DNA of 64,000 nt from Micropterix aruncella (GCA_944548615.1 OX155974.1:744001-808000), one strand, 5' to 3'. Shown: positions 11,087 to 22,523, counted from the first letter of the stretch. Numbers and translations are program-made. The notes: generated by a model not told the origin, from the letters alone.

Positions 11087-12600
11087 ACCTTTGATAAAGT
11101 ACTCTTCGTCTTCTAAGCAAGCAGAACATAGTGCATCGGTATAGCACGAACACTTTTTTAGATGAAATCGAACAATGCGATCTCCAGTAGGTAGTATATT
11201 CTATTGTACGTATGAATGTATTTTTCAGTTACTTTTTGTGAATTTTTATTTATCTACCAACAACCAATACGGAACAATCAAATGCTTCTATATAATATGA
11301 TTCTAATTACTTAAAATCCTAGATTTAAGTGTGTATGTTTATTATATTATTTATACGGAACAGTCAAATGCATTTATTGATAATTGTAATGCCTTTAAAA
11401 TTACCTAGATTTAAGTGTGTATGTTTATTATTAATTTTAAGTCAGAAACCTAGTTTTTATCGAACAGTGGTTACTTGTTTAACTTATTTTATTTTCGGAT
11501 ATAAATCATTTATTGTATCTTAGTTGAAATAATATAATGAGCAGGAGAGGAGTCTGTTACGACGCGGAGAAAATGTATATTTAATGTTTTTAAAAATAAG
11601 GATATTAAGTCTAATAAATTTGTAATATTATATTTAATATGCCTACTTACCAATGTAATATTAGGTAATTGACAGTATATTCTATGGAATTTTCGTAAAA
11701 TTTTGTATAGTGTTTTAATATTATGTCGTTCTGTTCAATATTATTAGTGTTTTATTCCACTTACCCCTTAATTACAAAGGTGGTGATTTCTGCAGTATGT
11801 TATAGTAGTTATTAATGGAATAATTAATGTTATTATTAATATTAAATTTAACTTTTGCTACTATTCTGTGGTTTACTTTCATATCAAATTCTTGTCACTT
11901 GCCAGCTAATAATTCGAATTTCGTCTGCTGCTCAGTTCACAAAACGGCAGATAAAATGAGTTATATCTAGGATATGTCTTTCTATCCGTTTCAAAATTTT
12001 TAATACGTTTTGAGGGTATTAATGAACAGTTTCGGTGACATGACATTCCATAATATTACGGACTTCGTTTCGTCGTCTAATAACTACTTGGATGGTCTTA
12101 GATGGTCATCTATTGGATCTACATCTAATTAGATGGTCATCATCATACTTGGTGTATTAGCAGAAAGAGTAGAACCTACGTTTTGGAAAAAAGTATTATA
12201 TTGCAACAGTAATGTGAGAATAGTAAGACTAAATAACCTAGAGACCGATGTCTCAATACCGTATCCTAAGAGCCGTGTTGTACTCATACTAATGTTTCTG
12301 CTCCTTTACTGATTCTATCACGTGACATCGACGTTTAAATTATTCAGCTTTAAAAATAAGAGTGAGTCGTGCCTCCGTTAAATAATCACTACTTTTGAAT
12401 ACTATTGAGACAGGTAGGTAGGTACCAACAATTCGTGGTTAAGCTATACGAAATGTAAGACAAAACATAACCTCAAAATGTATCTAGAAGTACATTTTGA
12501 GTCTCTGAAAACGACCTATCTAGATCCGCTTTGATTAGTTTGGGTATTTTTTTTAGCAAAGAATATGAATAGGTAACGAGGATTAATGGCAAAATGAACG
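11087..12600 (+). repeat. 3' flank of zinc-finger gene 1, duplicated
   Basis: Homologous to 18200-20110 and, in inverted orientation for 11735-12610, to 5960-7215. It is AT-rich and has no convincing coding region. It would include the gene's 3' UTR; several ATTTATT-rich stretches make the exact poly-A site uncertain. Confidence 0.65.
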
Positions 12601-12850
12601 CGATTTATAGACTCTTTCAGCAACTAGTCAGAGTGCACAACCGATTGGTGTCGCCGAACGGTGCGCAAACCGTCCGGTAGCGTCGGGCCATGCAATCCCA
12701 CCATGGGTCCACCAGCTGTGAGACCTGAGACACGAGAGTCTTACCCGGGGTAGCCTTTCGCACGTGGAGGCTTCTGAATAGGAGCTAAATCGTGAGTTGA
12801 ACTGATCAGAGAAAATAAGGATTTTATGGCCAAAGCTGCGCGAAACCATT
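12601..12850 (+). repeat. RepA-related 3' segment, diverged
   Basis: CTAGTCAGAGTGCACAACCG and GAACGGTGCGCAAACCGTCC correspond to RepA's TTAGTCAGAGTGCACAATCG and GCACGGTGCGCAGACCGTCC, but the two are clearly different subfamilies. The same segment is at 20110-20360, and a third member is at 46660-46830. Confidence 0.6.
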
Positions 12851-13043
12851 CGCTACCCAATATAATCAATTAGACCTTGATTAAAAGCCATTCGTTATCA
12901 ATTTTATTATAGACGACCAAATAAATTGCTATTAGTTTCGCCGTCAATGCCTTCTGTGCCACCTGCATTTCACCGACGCAGAAGGGTTGCCAGCATGTAC
13001 TATGGAGTTGAGCAATCTAATATGCAATTCAATGACGCTACAC

Positions 13044-13118
13044 GGCCCGGTGGCATAGTGGCTAGGACGCCTGATCTTACATTGTAAGGTCCCGGGTTCG
13101 AATCCCTGCTGGGTCACC
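13044..13118 (+). repeat. tRNA-like SINE head
   Basis: An A box (TGGCATAGTGGC) and a perfect B box (GGTTCGAATCC) lie in a 75-base sequence whose ends pair as an acceptor stem with two G-T wobbles. The D stem has a mismatch, the base before the anticodon is C rather than T, and the variable loop is reduced. It is therefore more likely a tRNA-derived SINE head than a working tRNA. The same unit is at 20556-20630. Confidence 0.65.
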
Positions 13119-13257
13119 ATTTTCCGTTGGGATAAAATTAACGGAATTGCATTCTCAATTTTGTCGATTGAATGCAATAACAAGACATTTACTTACACAC
13201 AGTTATTCGCACACATACATACGCACACGCAATAGTAGGGTTGGTTGAAGAATGATA

Positions 13258-13750
13258 TAGTGGAAAAGTTATTGTGAAAGAATTTCATATAAAAAACAAC
13301 TTCAAGTAATCACAAAAATAAAATATAATTTTTTTTTTACGAGAATACATCGATTTTTTCTTGGCTGAGTAACTAAATGTTTTTGTATGCAAATAAGTAA
13401 AACAAAATATAAGTTTTGGTGAAGTATTTAATAAAGAACATAATTGTATTTACAATTTTTGCATATTTTACGTATTTTGTGATAAAAACATCGAAATGAT
13501 TTAATAGGCGAGTTTTTTCAGTTCACCAACTTTGTAATATTTATTCATTATTATCTTAATTGTTTGACGAGATAAGGTTATAATGTTTTATATGTCAAAT
13601 TTCAATGCGATCATTTTACAGTTATTCTTTTTATGATCCGTATACTGGTTTACAAGTTATAGTCGTTTATATCAAGGTCGTTGACTCGCGCCATTTTACG
13701 CGCGAAAAAGTGCTGCGCAAAAGTGACAGCTGAATGTTTACTTCGCGAGC
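13258..13750 (+). repeat. RepB repeat, copy 1
   Basis: Matches 33728-34215 closely and 38990-39350 in inverted orientation. Landmarks are GGAAAAGTTATTGTGAAAGA, GTGATAAAAACATCGAAATG and CAATGCGATCATTTTACAGT. It is non-coding. It is absent from the second block, where different sequence occupies 20750-20885, so it was inserted in, or lost from, one block. Confidence 0.7.
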
Positions 13751-13755
13751 GGAAG

Positions 13756-13850
13756 GCTTAAAGCTGCTCGCAAAGCCCTATTACTAGGTGACTATCCTGT
13801 CGAGTCTCTCGTATTTGAAGGTGAAGCGAGTATCAGCATAATATCTCATC
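13756..13850 (+). pseudogene. TMX2-like 5' fragment, copy 1
   Basis: CTTAAAGCTGCTCGCAAAGC followed by CCTATTACTAGGTG corresponds to the LKLLAKPYYWV start of the TMX2-like gene at 34470. The tryptophan codon TGG is TAG here. The start codon and 5' UTR are missing because RepB abuts the fragment. Similarity fades near 13850. Confidence 0.65.
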
Positions 13851-13900
13851 AACAAACCAATCCTACCATCACTGATTATATACCACCCATAACTAACTAG

Positions 13901-14558
13901 AGTTGGCAACTACAACGGGCCAACCCGTCACCTCAGGAAGTTTTAACGATTAGTCGTTCTGTCTCCCTGAAGTGAGCGCAGAAGACTTGGACAAAACAGT
14001 CCACCGCAAGCTCCGCCACATGCCCGTAAGAGGCCAACGCCTTAACCGCGAGATAGCCAGGAGTGCTACCCAGCAGGCTTACACTCACGCCCTTACTTCC
14101 AAATGCGACCAGATTACTCCAGTCTCTCGATTGGTTCCGAGTTCGAGGTCGCTTGCGCGGTCCTCTCCCTTACGAAGCGGTGAAACGGTGTGTACCGAAT
14201 CTATCGCGGACCACGGCATCCTTTGTCCGGCTGTTCCCCCAGGACCGGGTAGCCGATGGTCGTTTCAAGAGCAGTCGCCGTAAGGTCCGTAACCACCCCC
14301 GCTCTATAGGAAACAGTACTGCTTCCAGACTCCCCCGTCTGTTAGTCAGAGTGCACAGTCGATTGGCTTACGCCGCACGGTGCGCAGACCGTCCAGGAGC
14401 ACCAGAAGGTTGATTCCTAGGGGAAACTAGCCGTAAGGCCAGAGTCCGGCCTGGGCTCGCACTTCATGCGTGGAGGCCGCCGGATGTGTGACCCGTGAGT
14501 GTGACCAACGCTGAACAGAATGAGTCTTCCTGGCCAACTCAGCAAGGGCCCATTAGCT
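13901..14558 (+). mobile_element. RepA copy in block 1
   Basis: A nearly full-length RepA, from the TTGGCAACTACAACGGGC start to CCCATTAGCT. ACCACCCATA flanks it on the left (13882-13891) and recurs twice just to the right (near 14564 and 14579), a probable target duplication blurred by a local repeat. The same insertion with the same flank is at 21200-21812, so RepA arrived before the block duplicated. Confidence 0.7.
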
Positions 14559-14774
14559 ATCCAACCACCCATACCAGCAACCACCCATACCTAGCATATT
14601 CGGTTGCTAAACTACATAGTAGGTATAATTTGGCAACCCTTCTACGCTGGTGAAATGCAGGTGGCGTTGATAGCATTGACGGTCAAACTATAGCGATTTA
14701 TTTAGCCATCTATAATAACATTGATAACGAATGGCTTTTTATAATTAAGAAACATGTGAGATAATAGGCCGTGT

Positions 14775-15000
14775 TCGAGTTGGCCACGAAGACCCATTTG
14801 TTCAGGGTCGGTCACAGCCAGGCTTGCCAGGTGTTCGGTTTTTTACCGAACTGTTTGGTAGGTATTCCAGTCCCGTGTTCGGTGTTCGGTATGAAGAAAA
14901 TACTGAAGTATGGGTGGTTCGGTATTTGCGAAAGTCCTTTCATATAATCACATCATACTATTGAGCTATACATATATTACATGTCGCCAGTTACATATGT
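14775..15000 (+). mobile_element. hAT 5' terminus inside a RepA 3' scrap
   Basis: 14775-14818 is the RepA 3' end in minus orientation. From 14819 the sequence CAGGCTTGCCAGGTGTTCGG resembles a hAT terminal repeat. It matches 22093-22260, where it continues into a hAT transposase N-terminus. Here homology ends at about 15000 (ATGTCGCCAG) and the coding part is absent. Confidence 0.5.
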
Positions 15001-16083
15001 TATACATATGTTATACCTACATATTATGTTACATACGATTGAGCTATACATATCGCACGTCACATGGAAAACTGACACAACTCAAAATTTGGTGATTTTG
15101 AGTTAATAATGCAGTTATATGCGCAAGGTTCAATTCTATAAGGCAGAAAAGAGTCACAATTATACTTCTAAAAACCGCCGTTGGAGAACGCTAGTGTCAC
15201 TTTTCCATTTTATTATCTTTGACTCGGTTCTTCACGGATCAGTGTCACTTGACTGCGCCTATGTGCGCCCGTCTGACCGCGTGTGCGCCGCGTGCGCCCG
15301 ACTCTCCGAAGGTCCCAACTTGGACCGGCGCTCGAACTCCACGACTGGAGAGAGCGTCCCCGTCGACCGTAAATCGCGAGTCGGACCGTAAATCCCGACT
15401 CGGACCGACACTCAACTCCCCGAATAGGAGAGAGCGTCTCGTCGACCGTAGTGTCCTTTACTTGGACCGCGCTCAATACTGCACGGTGCAGTAGAGCCGC
15501 TCGCGACTGGCTTCCAGACTGCAAGGGCAGCGGAGCGGTTCCATGGCGCGGTCCGTGTAGTCGTTGGGGTTCCTTCCTTCCTTCCTTCCTAGTCGGTTGA
15601 CTGTTAGCTGTGGAACTGAGAGAGCGAGTGATTTGATATGGCCCGTGGGCCCATATTTGTACTCACTTCCGCGGTTCTTGCCGTGCACCTGCTGTGCACC
15701 TGCTTTCGCGTCTACCAATGACACGCCGCGGACAGTTTTCCGTAAAAAGTGGGGATCTTCCCTTTTCATATTGACCTCTCGCTTTTTCCTAGGAGAAAAG
15801 CTATCTCTAGGCTAAGATGTTTGTAGACTCAAAAAATTATTTGAAAAATAATATGCCGTGTTGGCAACTGTGAGTGGAAGGCGTGTTTTATTGGTGGAGG
15901 GGACGGGGAGTAAAACGGTGGTAATAGAGACAGACTGAGGCGTATCGAGGCTTGCAGCAGGTGTCGTGGCCGCCCGTTACGGGGCAGCGGCGACCAAGCG
16001 GTGGACCTCTATTTACAGTCCTGGGTCCACACAGCGCTAGGTCGGTTTGCGCCACAGGGCACTGCATATGTTGTGCAACGGGC
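15001..16083. other. GC-rich segment of unknown origin
   Basis: 15230-15760 is unusually GC-rich, with open frames on both strands that overlap and have no recognisable domain. It contains a degenerate repeat of GGACCGTAAATC-like units near 15365-15410 and a (TTCC)n run at 15568-15590. It is absent from the second block, so it is probably an inserted element such as a LINE or LTR piece. Confidence 0.4.
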
Positions 16084-16630
16084 GCAACAGATTGAATATA
16101 AAATATTATTATCTATTCTGATGTGTCGTCATATACAATTGCGGGAAAGAAGTGATATTGTGTTTAAATGTTTATATACACCACTAGCTGACCCGTGCCC
16201 ACTTCGTTGGGCGGTAAGCATTTTTACTTGTGATGAAATTATGAGTCTGGTTCGGTTAGTACTGACTGCTATGATTTATTTTCTGACTGCCAAAAGGAGC
16301 TAGGGTTATATTTTTACTGCATATTATGCATGTACCTATGTATTTGCATGCCGATTTGGCTATATTACCGGGTTTCAAATGAGTGAATAAATGATTATGA
16401 TTGAATAAATTATGTTTATTTTAATTGTTCAAAACTTCTCTGTAGGTATACTATATTAGATGTAATGTTATTATTTGGTACCAAAATATATTGTCATTCA
16501 GTAGTTCCAATCCTAAATACGGTTGCGGTTCCATACCTATGTCGTATTATCCTTTAACCATTTAGACATAAAAAGGAAATTATATAGAGTAAAAGGGAAA
16601 AGTCTTTTGTTTAAAAGTTTAAATTTTAAA
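16084..16630 (+). repeat. Left flank of the second block, with a Helitron-like end
   Basis: Homologous to 59425-59496 joined to 62607-63075; in that copy the pogo element sits in between. On the minus strand, GGGCACGGGTCAG runs into CTAG (16184-16187) then T, like a Helitron 3' end whose body lies to the right. It is non-coding. Confidence 0.6.
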
Positions 16631-16639
16631 AAAATTTTA

Positions 16640-16927
16640 AAATTTTTAATTTGAAAGTTTGAAAAAGTTGACTGGTAGATTAAGGTTTGAGAAAAAATTG
16701 AGCACTCTGAGCCGTCTAGCGGTAGGTATTAAATCGTAAATAAACAATATTAGTGACATTTTACTTACCGCTAGATAACGCATCGTGATCATAGCTTTTA
16801 CACTATTCAAAAAAACACAAAACGTTAATTTTCTAAAAAAAAAAAAAGGTTTTTTTTAACATTTTTTCAAAAGTTGCTTACTTTGTTGTACTGATTAACC
16901 CACTAAAAAAAGCCCGTGCAGTAAAAA
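16640..16927 (+). mobile_element. RepE copy upstream of zinc-finger gene 2
   Basis: Has the internal CTAGCGGTA palindrome and the right terminal repeat ending CCCGTGCAGTAAAAAC. The left terminal repeat seen at 8615 is missing. Its right end, with no hAT-like MITE, is the empty site for the 9009-9807 insertion. Confidence 0.7.
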
Positions 16928-17086
16928 CAACTTTTATAAATATTATATTTTATATTCTAATATCTGGCAATACTAAACACGAAACGTCAAAATAATTACA
17001 TCTGTTTACGGTGTAGATCGTGTAAGTTTCTGCAGTTCTCCGCTTTATTTTACCTCTATATATAATAAAAAGTATAAATATTCACC

Positions 17087-18199
17087 ATGGAAAGGCAGGA
17101 AAATGATGTAACTAATGCAGACATTAAAGTGAAGATAGAATTAGGGTCCGATGTCGAAGACAGGATGCCAAGTTGCTCTGACAATAAATACAGTGAAACT
17201 TTGAAACCAGAAAGTGATAATTGCTTCAAAGAAGAACAACCGAACTCTTCTTATATGGAAGCAAATATTCTGGAATTTGAAGAAGAGGCAGTGGCTTTCA
17301 TAAAACCCGAAGGAAGCGTGATGAAAGAGATCAAAGTATTATTAACGAAATTTGATAAATTCACATGCGTTGTCTGCGATCGCCATCTAGACAGCAGCGT
17401 GCCAATGGGAGCATGCAAGCATTCCAATGAAATTGTGCTATTTTGCAAAGACTGTATTAGGCCAAATGTTAAGAAATATATTTGTGTCAAATGTAGATAT
17501 GAATCAAGTAGTAGATTTAAACTAATTCAGCATGTTGATATAGTGCATAGGAAATTTAAGAAACATAGGTGTGAACAGTGTGACCAGGCATTTTCATATA
17601 GACAACATTTGAATAAACACGTCCAATCGATCCATCGCAAACTAAAGCATGCGTGTCAGCAGTGTAAGAAAGTCTTTTCTTATCGCAACAAATTACTACA
17701 GCATGTAAATTTCACTCACCGGCAGTTGAATGTATTCACGTGTGATTTATGCAACAAAGAATTTCCAAATCAATCATGCTTTAAACTACACATCGATGGC
17801 GTTCATAGAAAAATGAAGGAATTTGAATGTACGGAATGCAAACGCGCTTTCTTTAGGAGTGGTCATTTAATTCATCATGTCAATTCTGTCCACCGGAAAT
17901 TGAAGCCTTTCGCGTGCGACAAATGCAATCGCAGTTTTGCAATGCGTGCACATTTAAAGAACCATATAAACTCAGTCCATCTCAGAATTAAGTATAGTTG
18001 TGCGGAATGTAACAGAGCTTTCACACAAAAGTCGAGCTTAATCGGACATATTAATGTAATACATCGAAAAATTAAGCCCTTTGTTTGTACAATTTGCAAG
18101 CATGCATTTGGTCAGAAAATTCACCATAAAAATCACATGACTGCTGCCAAATGCCAATTCAAAGATATTAAACAATCGATAAGCAACGGTCGGCGGTAG
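17087..18199 (+). CDS. C2H2 zinc-finger protein, paralogue 2
   Basis: A 370-codon intronless gene that aligns with the 9974 gene without a gap. It keeps all zinc ligands, the acidic N-terminus, the cysteine cluster at 94-123 and the HRKLK-type linkers. It differs at 50 residues. In the fingers, 21 of 32 canonical contact positions differ; finger 2, for example, has CRGSLKT in copy 1 and YRQHLNK here, and finger 3 has NRSSLYA against YRNKLLQ. Codons outside these positions are almost unchanged. Both genes therefore appear to be under constraint for folding while the recognition surface changes. Expression is not provable from sequence, but an undamaged frame after duplication argues for function. 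Confidence 0.93.
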   Translation: MERQENDVTNADIKVKIELGSDVEDRMPSCSDNKYSETLKPESDNCFKEEQPNSSYMEANILEFEEEAVAFIKPEGSVMKEIKVLLTKFDKFTCVVCDRHLDSSVPMGACKHSNEIVLFCKDCIRPNVKKYICVKCRYESSSRFKLIQHVDIVHRKFKKHRCEQCDQAFSYRQHLNKHVQSIHRKLKHACQQCKKVFSYRNKLLQHVNFTHRQLNVFTCDLCNKEFPNQSCFKLHIDGVHRKMKEFECTECKRAFFRSGHLIHHVNSVHRKLKPFACDKCNRSFAMRAHLKNHINSVHLRIKYSCAECNRAFTQKSSLIGHINVIHRKIKPFVCTICKHAFGQKIHHKNHMTAAKCQFKDIKQSISNGRR

Positions 18200-18412
18200 A
18201 CTTTTGATGAGAACTCTTCGTCTTCTAAGCAAGCTGAACATAGTGCATCGGTCGGTGGAGCACGAACACTTTTTTAGATGAAATCGAACAATGCAATCTC
18301 CAGTAGGTAGTATATTCTATTGTATGTATGCATTTTATTTTTTAGTTACTTTTTGTGAATTTTCATTTATCTATTAACAGCCAATAAGGAACAATCAAAT
18401 GAATTTACGTGT

Positions 18413-18590
18413 GAATGGGGAGTGAAAGGTGAACGCTCACATGTGGCAAGACATCTGTCCTAAACCTACCACCGCCGGTGGTTAGTCCGGAATCCACCCT
18501 TCACCTCCCAGAAGTGTAATAATTATATATGATGGGCCCGATTTTTTGGTCGGTGAATTCCATGGCAGCTCCGTTTGTATTTTATTTATA
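18413..18590 (+). repeat. Short interspersed repeat, copy 1
   Basis: About 175 bases, found again in inverted orientation at 24772-24950 (CACATGTGGCAAGAC, CGGAATCCAC, GGTGAATTCCATGGCAGCTC). It is absent at the matching point of the first block (near 11280), so it inserted after the duplication. Family not identified. Confidence 0.65.
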
Positions 18591-18911
18591 TTATTCTAAT
18601 TGCTTAAAAACCTAGATTTAATTGTGTATGTTTATTATGACTTATAATTCAGAAACCTAGTTTGTATCGAACAGTGGTTACTTGTTTAACTTATTTTATT
18701 TTCGGATGTAAATCATTTATTGTACCTATCTTAGTTGAAATATTATAATGAGCAGGAGAGGGGTGTTATCGACGCGGAGAAAATGTAAATATAATGATTC
18801 TAAAAATAAGGATATTAAGTTAATAAATTGGTAGTATTTTATTAAATATGCCTACTTACCAAGCTAATAGCAATTTGACAGTATATTCTATGAAATTTTC
18901 GTAAAATTTTG

Positions 18912-19199
18912 TAGTCCAGAGATGTTTTGCTGTAAGAATATACATATTGAGTTTACAGATACAGCATGAATGGGACCGATGGCGTTTCTTCGGGAATTAA
19001 AACTGAAATTAGTTCAAGCGAATGAGATAGAGCAATGCGTTAGAGCGGAATACGAAAGGAACGATCGTCTATAAAAACTACCTCTCGAACCGTCCGAATA
19101 AATTTGAACACATTTCGTGCGGTGTAAGATCGTTACGTTTAATAGTTATAAGTTATAGGATAAGTTTAATGGTTATAAGTTATAAGATATCGATCCATA
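18912..19199 (+). mobile_element. MITE inserted in the second block only
   Basis: The first block reads straight through TTTTGTATAGTGTTTTAA; here ~290 bases interrupt at TA. Part of it (AAAACTGAAATTAGTTCAAG, AAAAACTACCT) matches one arm of the inverted-repeat MITE at 49558-49870. A TA target site is consistent with a Tc1/mariner-type or pogo-type MITE. Confidence 0.55.
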
Positions 19200-20110
19200 G
19201 TGTTTTAATATAATGTCGTTTGGTTCAATATTATTAGTGTTTTATTCCACTTACCGCTTAAATACAGAAGGTGGTGATTTCTGCAATATGTTATAGTAGT
19301 TATTAATGGAATAATTAATGTTATTATTAATATTAAATTTAACTTTTGCTACTATTCCGTGGTTTAATTTCATATCAAAATCTTGTCATTTGCCAGCTAA
19401 TAATTCGAATTTCGTCTGCTGCTCAGTTCAACGAATGGAGTTCAAAACGGCAGATAAAATGAGTTATATCTAGGATATGTCTTTCTATCCGTTTCATAAT
19501 TTTTAATACGTTTTGAGGGTAGGTATTAATAAACAGTTTCGGTTACATGACATTCCATAATATTACGGACTTCGTTTCGTCGTCTGATAACTACTTGGAT
19601 GGTCTTAGATGGTCATCTATTGGATCTACATCTAATTGGATGGTCATCATCATACTTGGTGAATTAGTAGAAAGAGTAGAACCTACGTTTTGGGAAAAAA
19701 TATTATATTGCAACAGTACCTAATGTGAGAATAGTAGGTAAGACTAAATATAACTTAGAGACCGATGTCTCAATACCGTCTCCTAAGAGGCGTGTTGTAC
19801 TCATACTAATGTTTCTGCTCCTTTACTGATTCATCACGTGACATCGACGTTTAAATTATTCAGCTTGAAAAATAAGAGTTAGTCGTGCCTCCGTTAAATA
19901 ATCATTACTTTTGAATACTATTGAGATAGGTAGGTACCGACAATTTGTGGTTAAGCTATACGAAATGCAAGACAAAACATAACCTCAAAATGTATCTAGA
20001 AGTACATTTTGAGTCTCTGAAAACGACTTCTCTAGATCCGCTTTGATTAGTTTGGGTATTTTTTTTAGCAATGAATATGAATAGGTAACGAGGATTAATG
20101 GCAAAATGAA
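19200..20110 (+). repeat. 3' flank of zinc-finger gene 2, duplicated
   Basis: The counterpart of 11735-12600 with small indels and no coding sequence recognised. Confidence 0.65.
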
Positions 20111-20360
20111 CGCGATTTATAGACTCTTTCAGCAACTAGTCAGAGTGCACAACCGATTGGTGTCGCCGAACGGTGCGCAAACCGTCCAGTAGCTTCGGGC
20201 CATGCAATCCCACCATGGCTCCACAAGCTGTGAGACTTGAGACACGAGAGTCTTACCCGGGGTAGCCTTTCGCACGTGGAGGCTTCTGAATAGGAGCTAA
20301 ATCGTGAGTTGAACTGATCAGAGAAAATAAGGATTTTATGGCCCAAGCTGCGCGAAACCA
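20110..20360 (+). repeat. RepA-related 3' segment in block 2
   Basis: The counterpart of 12601-12850 with few substitutions. Confidence 0.6.
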
Positions 20361-20555
20361 TTCGCTACCCAATGTAATCAATTAGACCTTGATTAAAAGC
20401 CATTCGTTATCAATTTTATTATAGACGACCAAATAAATTGCTATTAGTTTCGCCGTCAATGCCTTCTGTGCCACCTGCATTTCACCGACGCAGAAGGGTT
20501 GCCAGCATGTACTATGGAGTTGAGCAATCTAATATGCAATTCAATGACGCTACAC

Positions 20556-20630
20556 GGCCCGGTGGCATGGTGGTTAGGACGCCTGATCTTACATTGTAAG
20601 GTCCCGGGTTCGAATCCCTGCTGGGTCACC
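20556..20630 (+). repeat. tRNA-like SINE head in block 2
   Basis: The same unit as 13044-13118, with A box TGGCATGGTGGT and B box GGTTCGAATCC. The anticodon-arm defects are shared, so it is not a separate working tRNA. Confidence 0.65.
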
Positions 20631-20884
20631 ATTTTCCTTTGGGATAAAATTAACGGAATTGCATTCTCAATTTTGTCGATTGAATGCAATAACAAGACAT
20701 TTACTTACACACAGTTATTCGCACACATACATATGCATACGTAATAGTAGGGTTGGTTGTAAGAGATTGTCATATGACATTAAACCCGCCCTTTGTGATT
20801 TCACAATAAGGAGTAAAAACAAACAAATAAACAATTATATTATTAAGATTCAAATCGTTTCGTCGGAAATACGATTGTTCAAAT

Positions 20885-21140
20885 TACAGTAATAAATCGC
20901 ATGCGATAGTTCATGTTTCGTTTCTTGAAAATCAAACTCTAATTAGCAACTGAAACGTCTAATGTAATGTTACGTTTCGAGGTGCTAAATGGCATAATAT
21001 TTAACTTTGTAATTCGTGATTTCCTGTTGAATTATTTGAAAATGACGATCAAGAAAGACTTAAAGCTGCTCGCAAAGCCATATTACTAGGTGACTACCCT
21101 GTCGAGTCTCTCGTATTTGAAGGTGAAGCGAGTATTGGCA
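20885..21140 (+). pseudogene. TMX2-like 5' UTR and first codons, copy 2
   Basis: 20885-21041 matches the 5' region of the TMX2-like gene (34262-34469). ATG at 21042 opens MTIKKDLKLLAKPYY, then a TAG stop where the 34470 copy has tryptophan. The frame then resembles VTTLSSLSYLKVKR before similarity ends near 21140. The stop is shared with the 13756 fragment, so it predates the block duplication. Confidence 0.7.
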
Positions 21141-21199
21141 TAATATCTCATCAACAAACCAATCCTACCATCACTGATTATATACCACCCATACCTAAC

Positions 21200-21812
21200 T
21201 AGAGTTGGCAACTACAATGGGCAAACACGTCATCTCAGGAAGTTTTAACGATTAGTCGTTCTGTCTGCCTGAAGTGAGCGCAGAAGACTTGGAAAAAACA
21301 GTCCACCGTCAAGCTCCGCAACATGCCCGTAAGAGGCCAACGCCTTAACCGCGAGATAGCCAGGAGAGCTACCCAGCAGGCTTACACTCACGCCCTTACT
21401 TCCAATTGCGACCAGATTACTTCAGTCTCTCGATTGGTTCCGAGTTCGAGGTCGCTTTCGCGGTCCTCTCCCTTACGAAGCGGTGAAACGGTGTGTACCG
21501 AATCTATCGCGGACCACGGCATTCTTTGCTTGGCTGTTCACCCAGGACCGGGTAGCCGATGGTCGTTTCAAGAGCAGTCGCCGTAAGGTCCGCAATCACC
21601 CCCGCTCGATTAGCTTACGCCGCACAGTGCGCAGACCGTCCAGGAGCGCCAGAAGGTTGATTCCTAGGGGAAACTAGCCCTAAGGCCAGAGTCCTGCCCG
21701 GGCTAGCTCTTCATGCGTGTAGGCCGCCGGATGGGTGTTGACCCGTGAGTGTGACCAGCCCTGAACAGAATGGGTATTCGTGGCCAACTCAGCAAGGGCC
21801 CATTAGATATCC
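21200..21812 (+). mobile_element. RepA copy in block 2
   Basis: The same insertion as 13901-14558, with a ~70-base internal deletion near 21607 that removes the TTAGTCAGAGTGCAC junction. The flanking ACCACCCATACCT repeats are kept. Confidence 0.7.
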
Positions 21813-22092
21813 AACCACCCATACCAGCAACCACCCATACCTAGCATATTCGGTTTCTAAACTACAAAGTACAATTTGGCAACACTTCTACCCTGGCGAA
21901 ATGCAGGTGGCGTTGATAGCATTGACGGCCAAACTATAGCGATTTATTTAGCCATATATAATAACATTGATAACGAATGGCTTTTTATGATTAAGAAAAA
22001 TGCGAGATAATAGGGGCCTATTATCCCTGTTCGCTGTATAGGCCCTGTTCGAGTTGGCCACGAAGACCCATTTGTTTAGGGTCGGTCATAGC

Positions 22093-22523
22093 CAGGCTTG
22101 CCAAGTGTTCGGTTTTTTACCGAACTGTTTGGTATTTCAGTCCCGTGTTCGGTGTTCGGTATGAAGAAAATACTGAAGTATGGGTGGTTCGGTATTTGCG
22201 AAAGTCCTTTCATATAATCACATCACACGATTGAGCTATACATATGTTACATGTCGCCAGCCTGCGCGTGCTGTATTCGTGACCTTAATTGATCGTTGTC
22301 CATCCCATTTAGTGTAAAAACAGATGGGGTGAAGGCTCTTATTCAACACAGTAACGGCAAGAAACACTGTTCATTGGTGCGATCAAAAAATGTCTCAAGC
22401 AACATTAGCAATTTTTTTGTTCCACCTTGTGGTGATTTAGAAGAGAAAGTAGCTGCAGTTGAACTCACTAAAACCTATCACTCCGTTAATGGGCACAGCT
22501 ACAATTCCTCTAACTGTGATTAA
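22093..22523 (+). pseudogene. hAT transposase N-terminal fragment
   Basis: Begins with the hAT-like terminus CAGGCTTGCCA. The frame 22296-22523 encodes a BED-finger-like GVKALIQHSNGKKH followed by NISNFFVPP and KVAAVELTKTYHSVNGHSYN, a pattern I know from insect hAT transposases. It then stops. The catalytic part is absent, so this is a truncated element. Confidence 0.6.

Noticed and set aside
13044..13118. A functional tRNA gene
   Set aside because: A mismatched D stem, C instead of T before the anticodon, and a shortened variable loop. It repeats with the block and resembles a SINE head.
15119..15769. Coding region in the GC-rich island
   Set aside because: Overlapping frames on both strands arise from high GC content; no motif, no splice logic, and the island is absent from the duplicate block.
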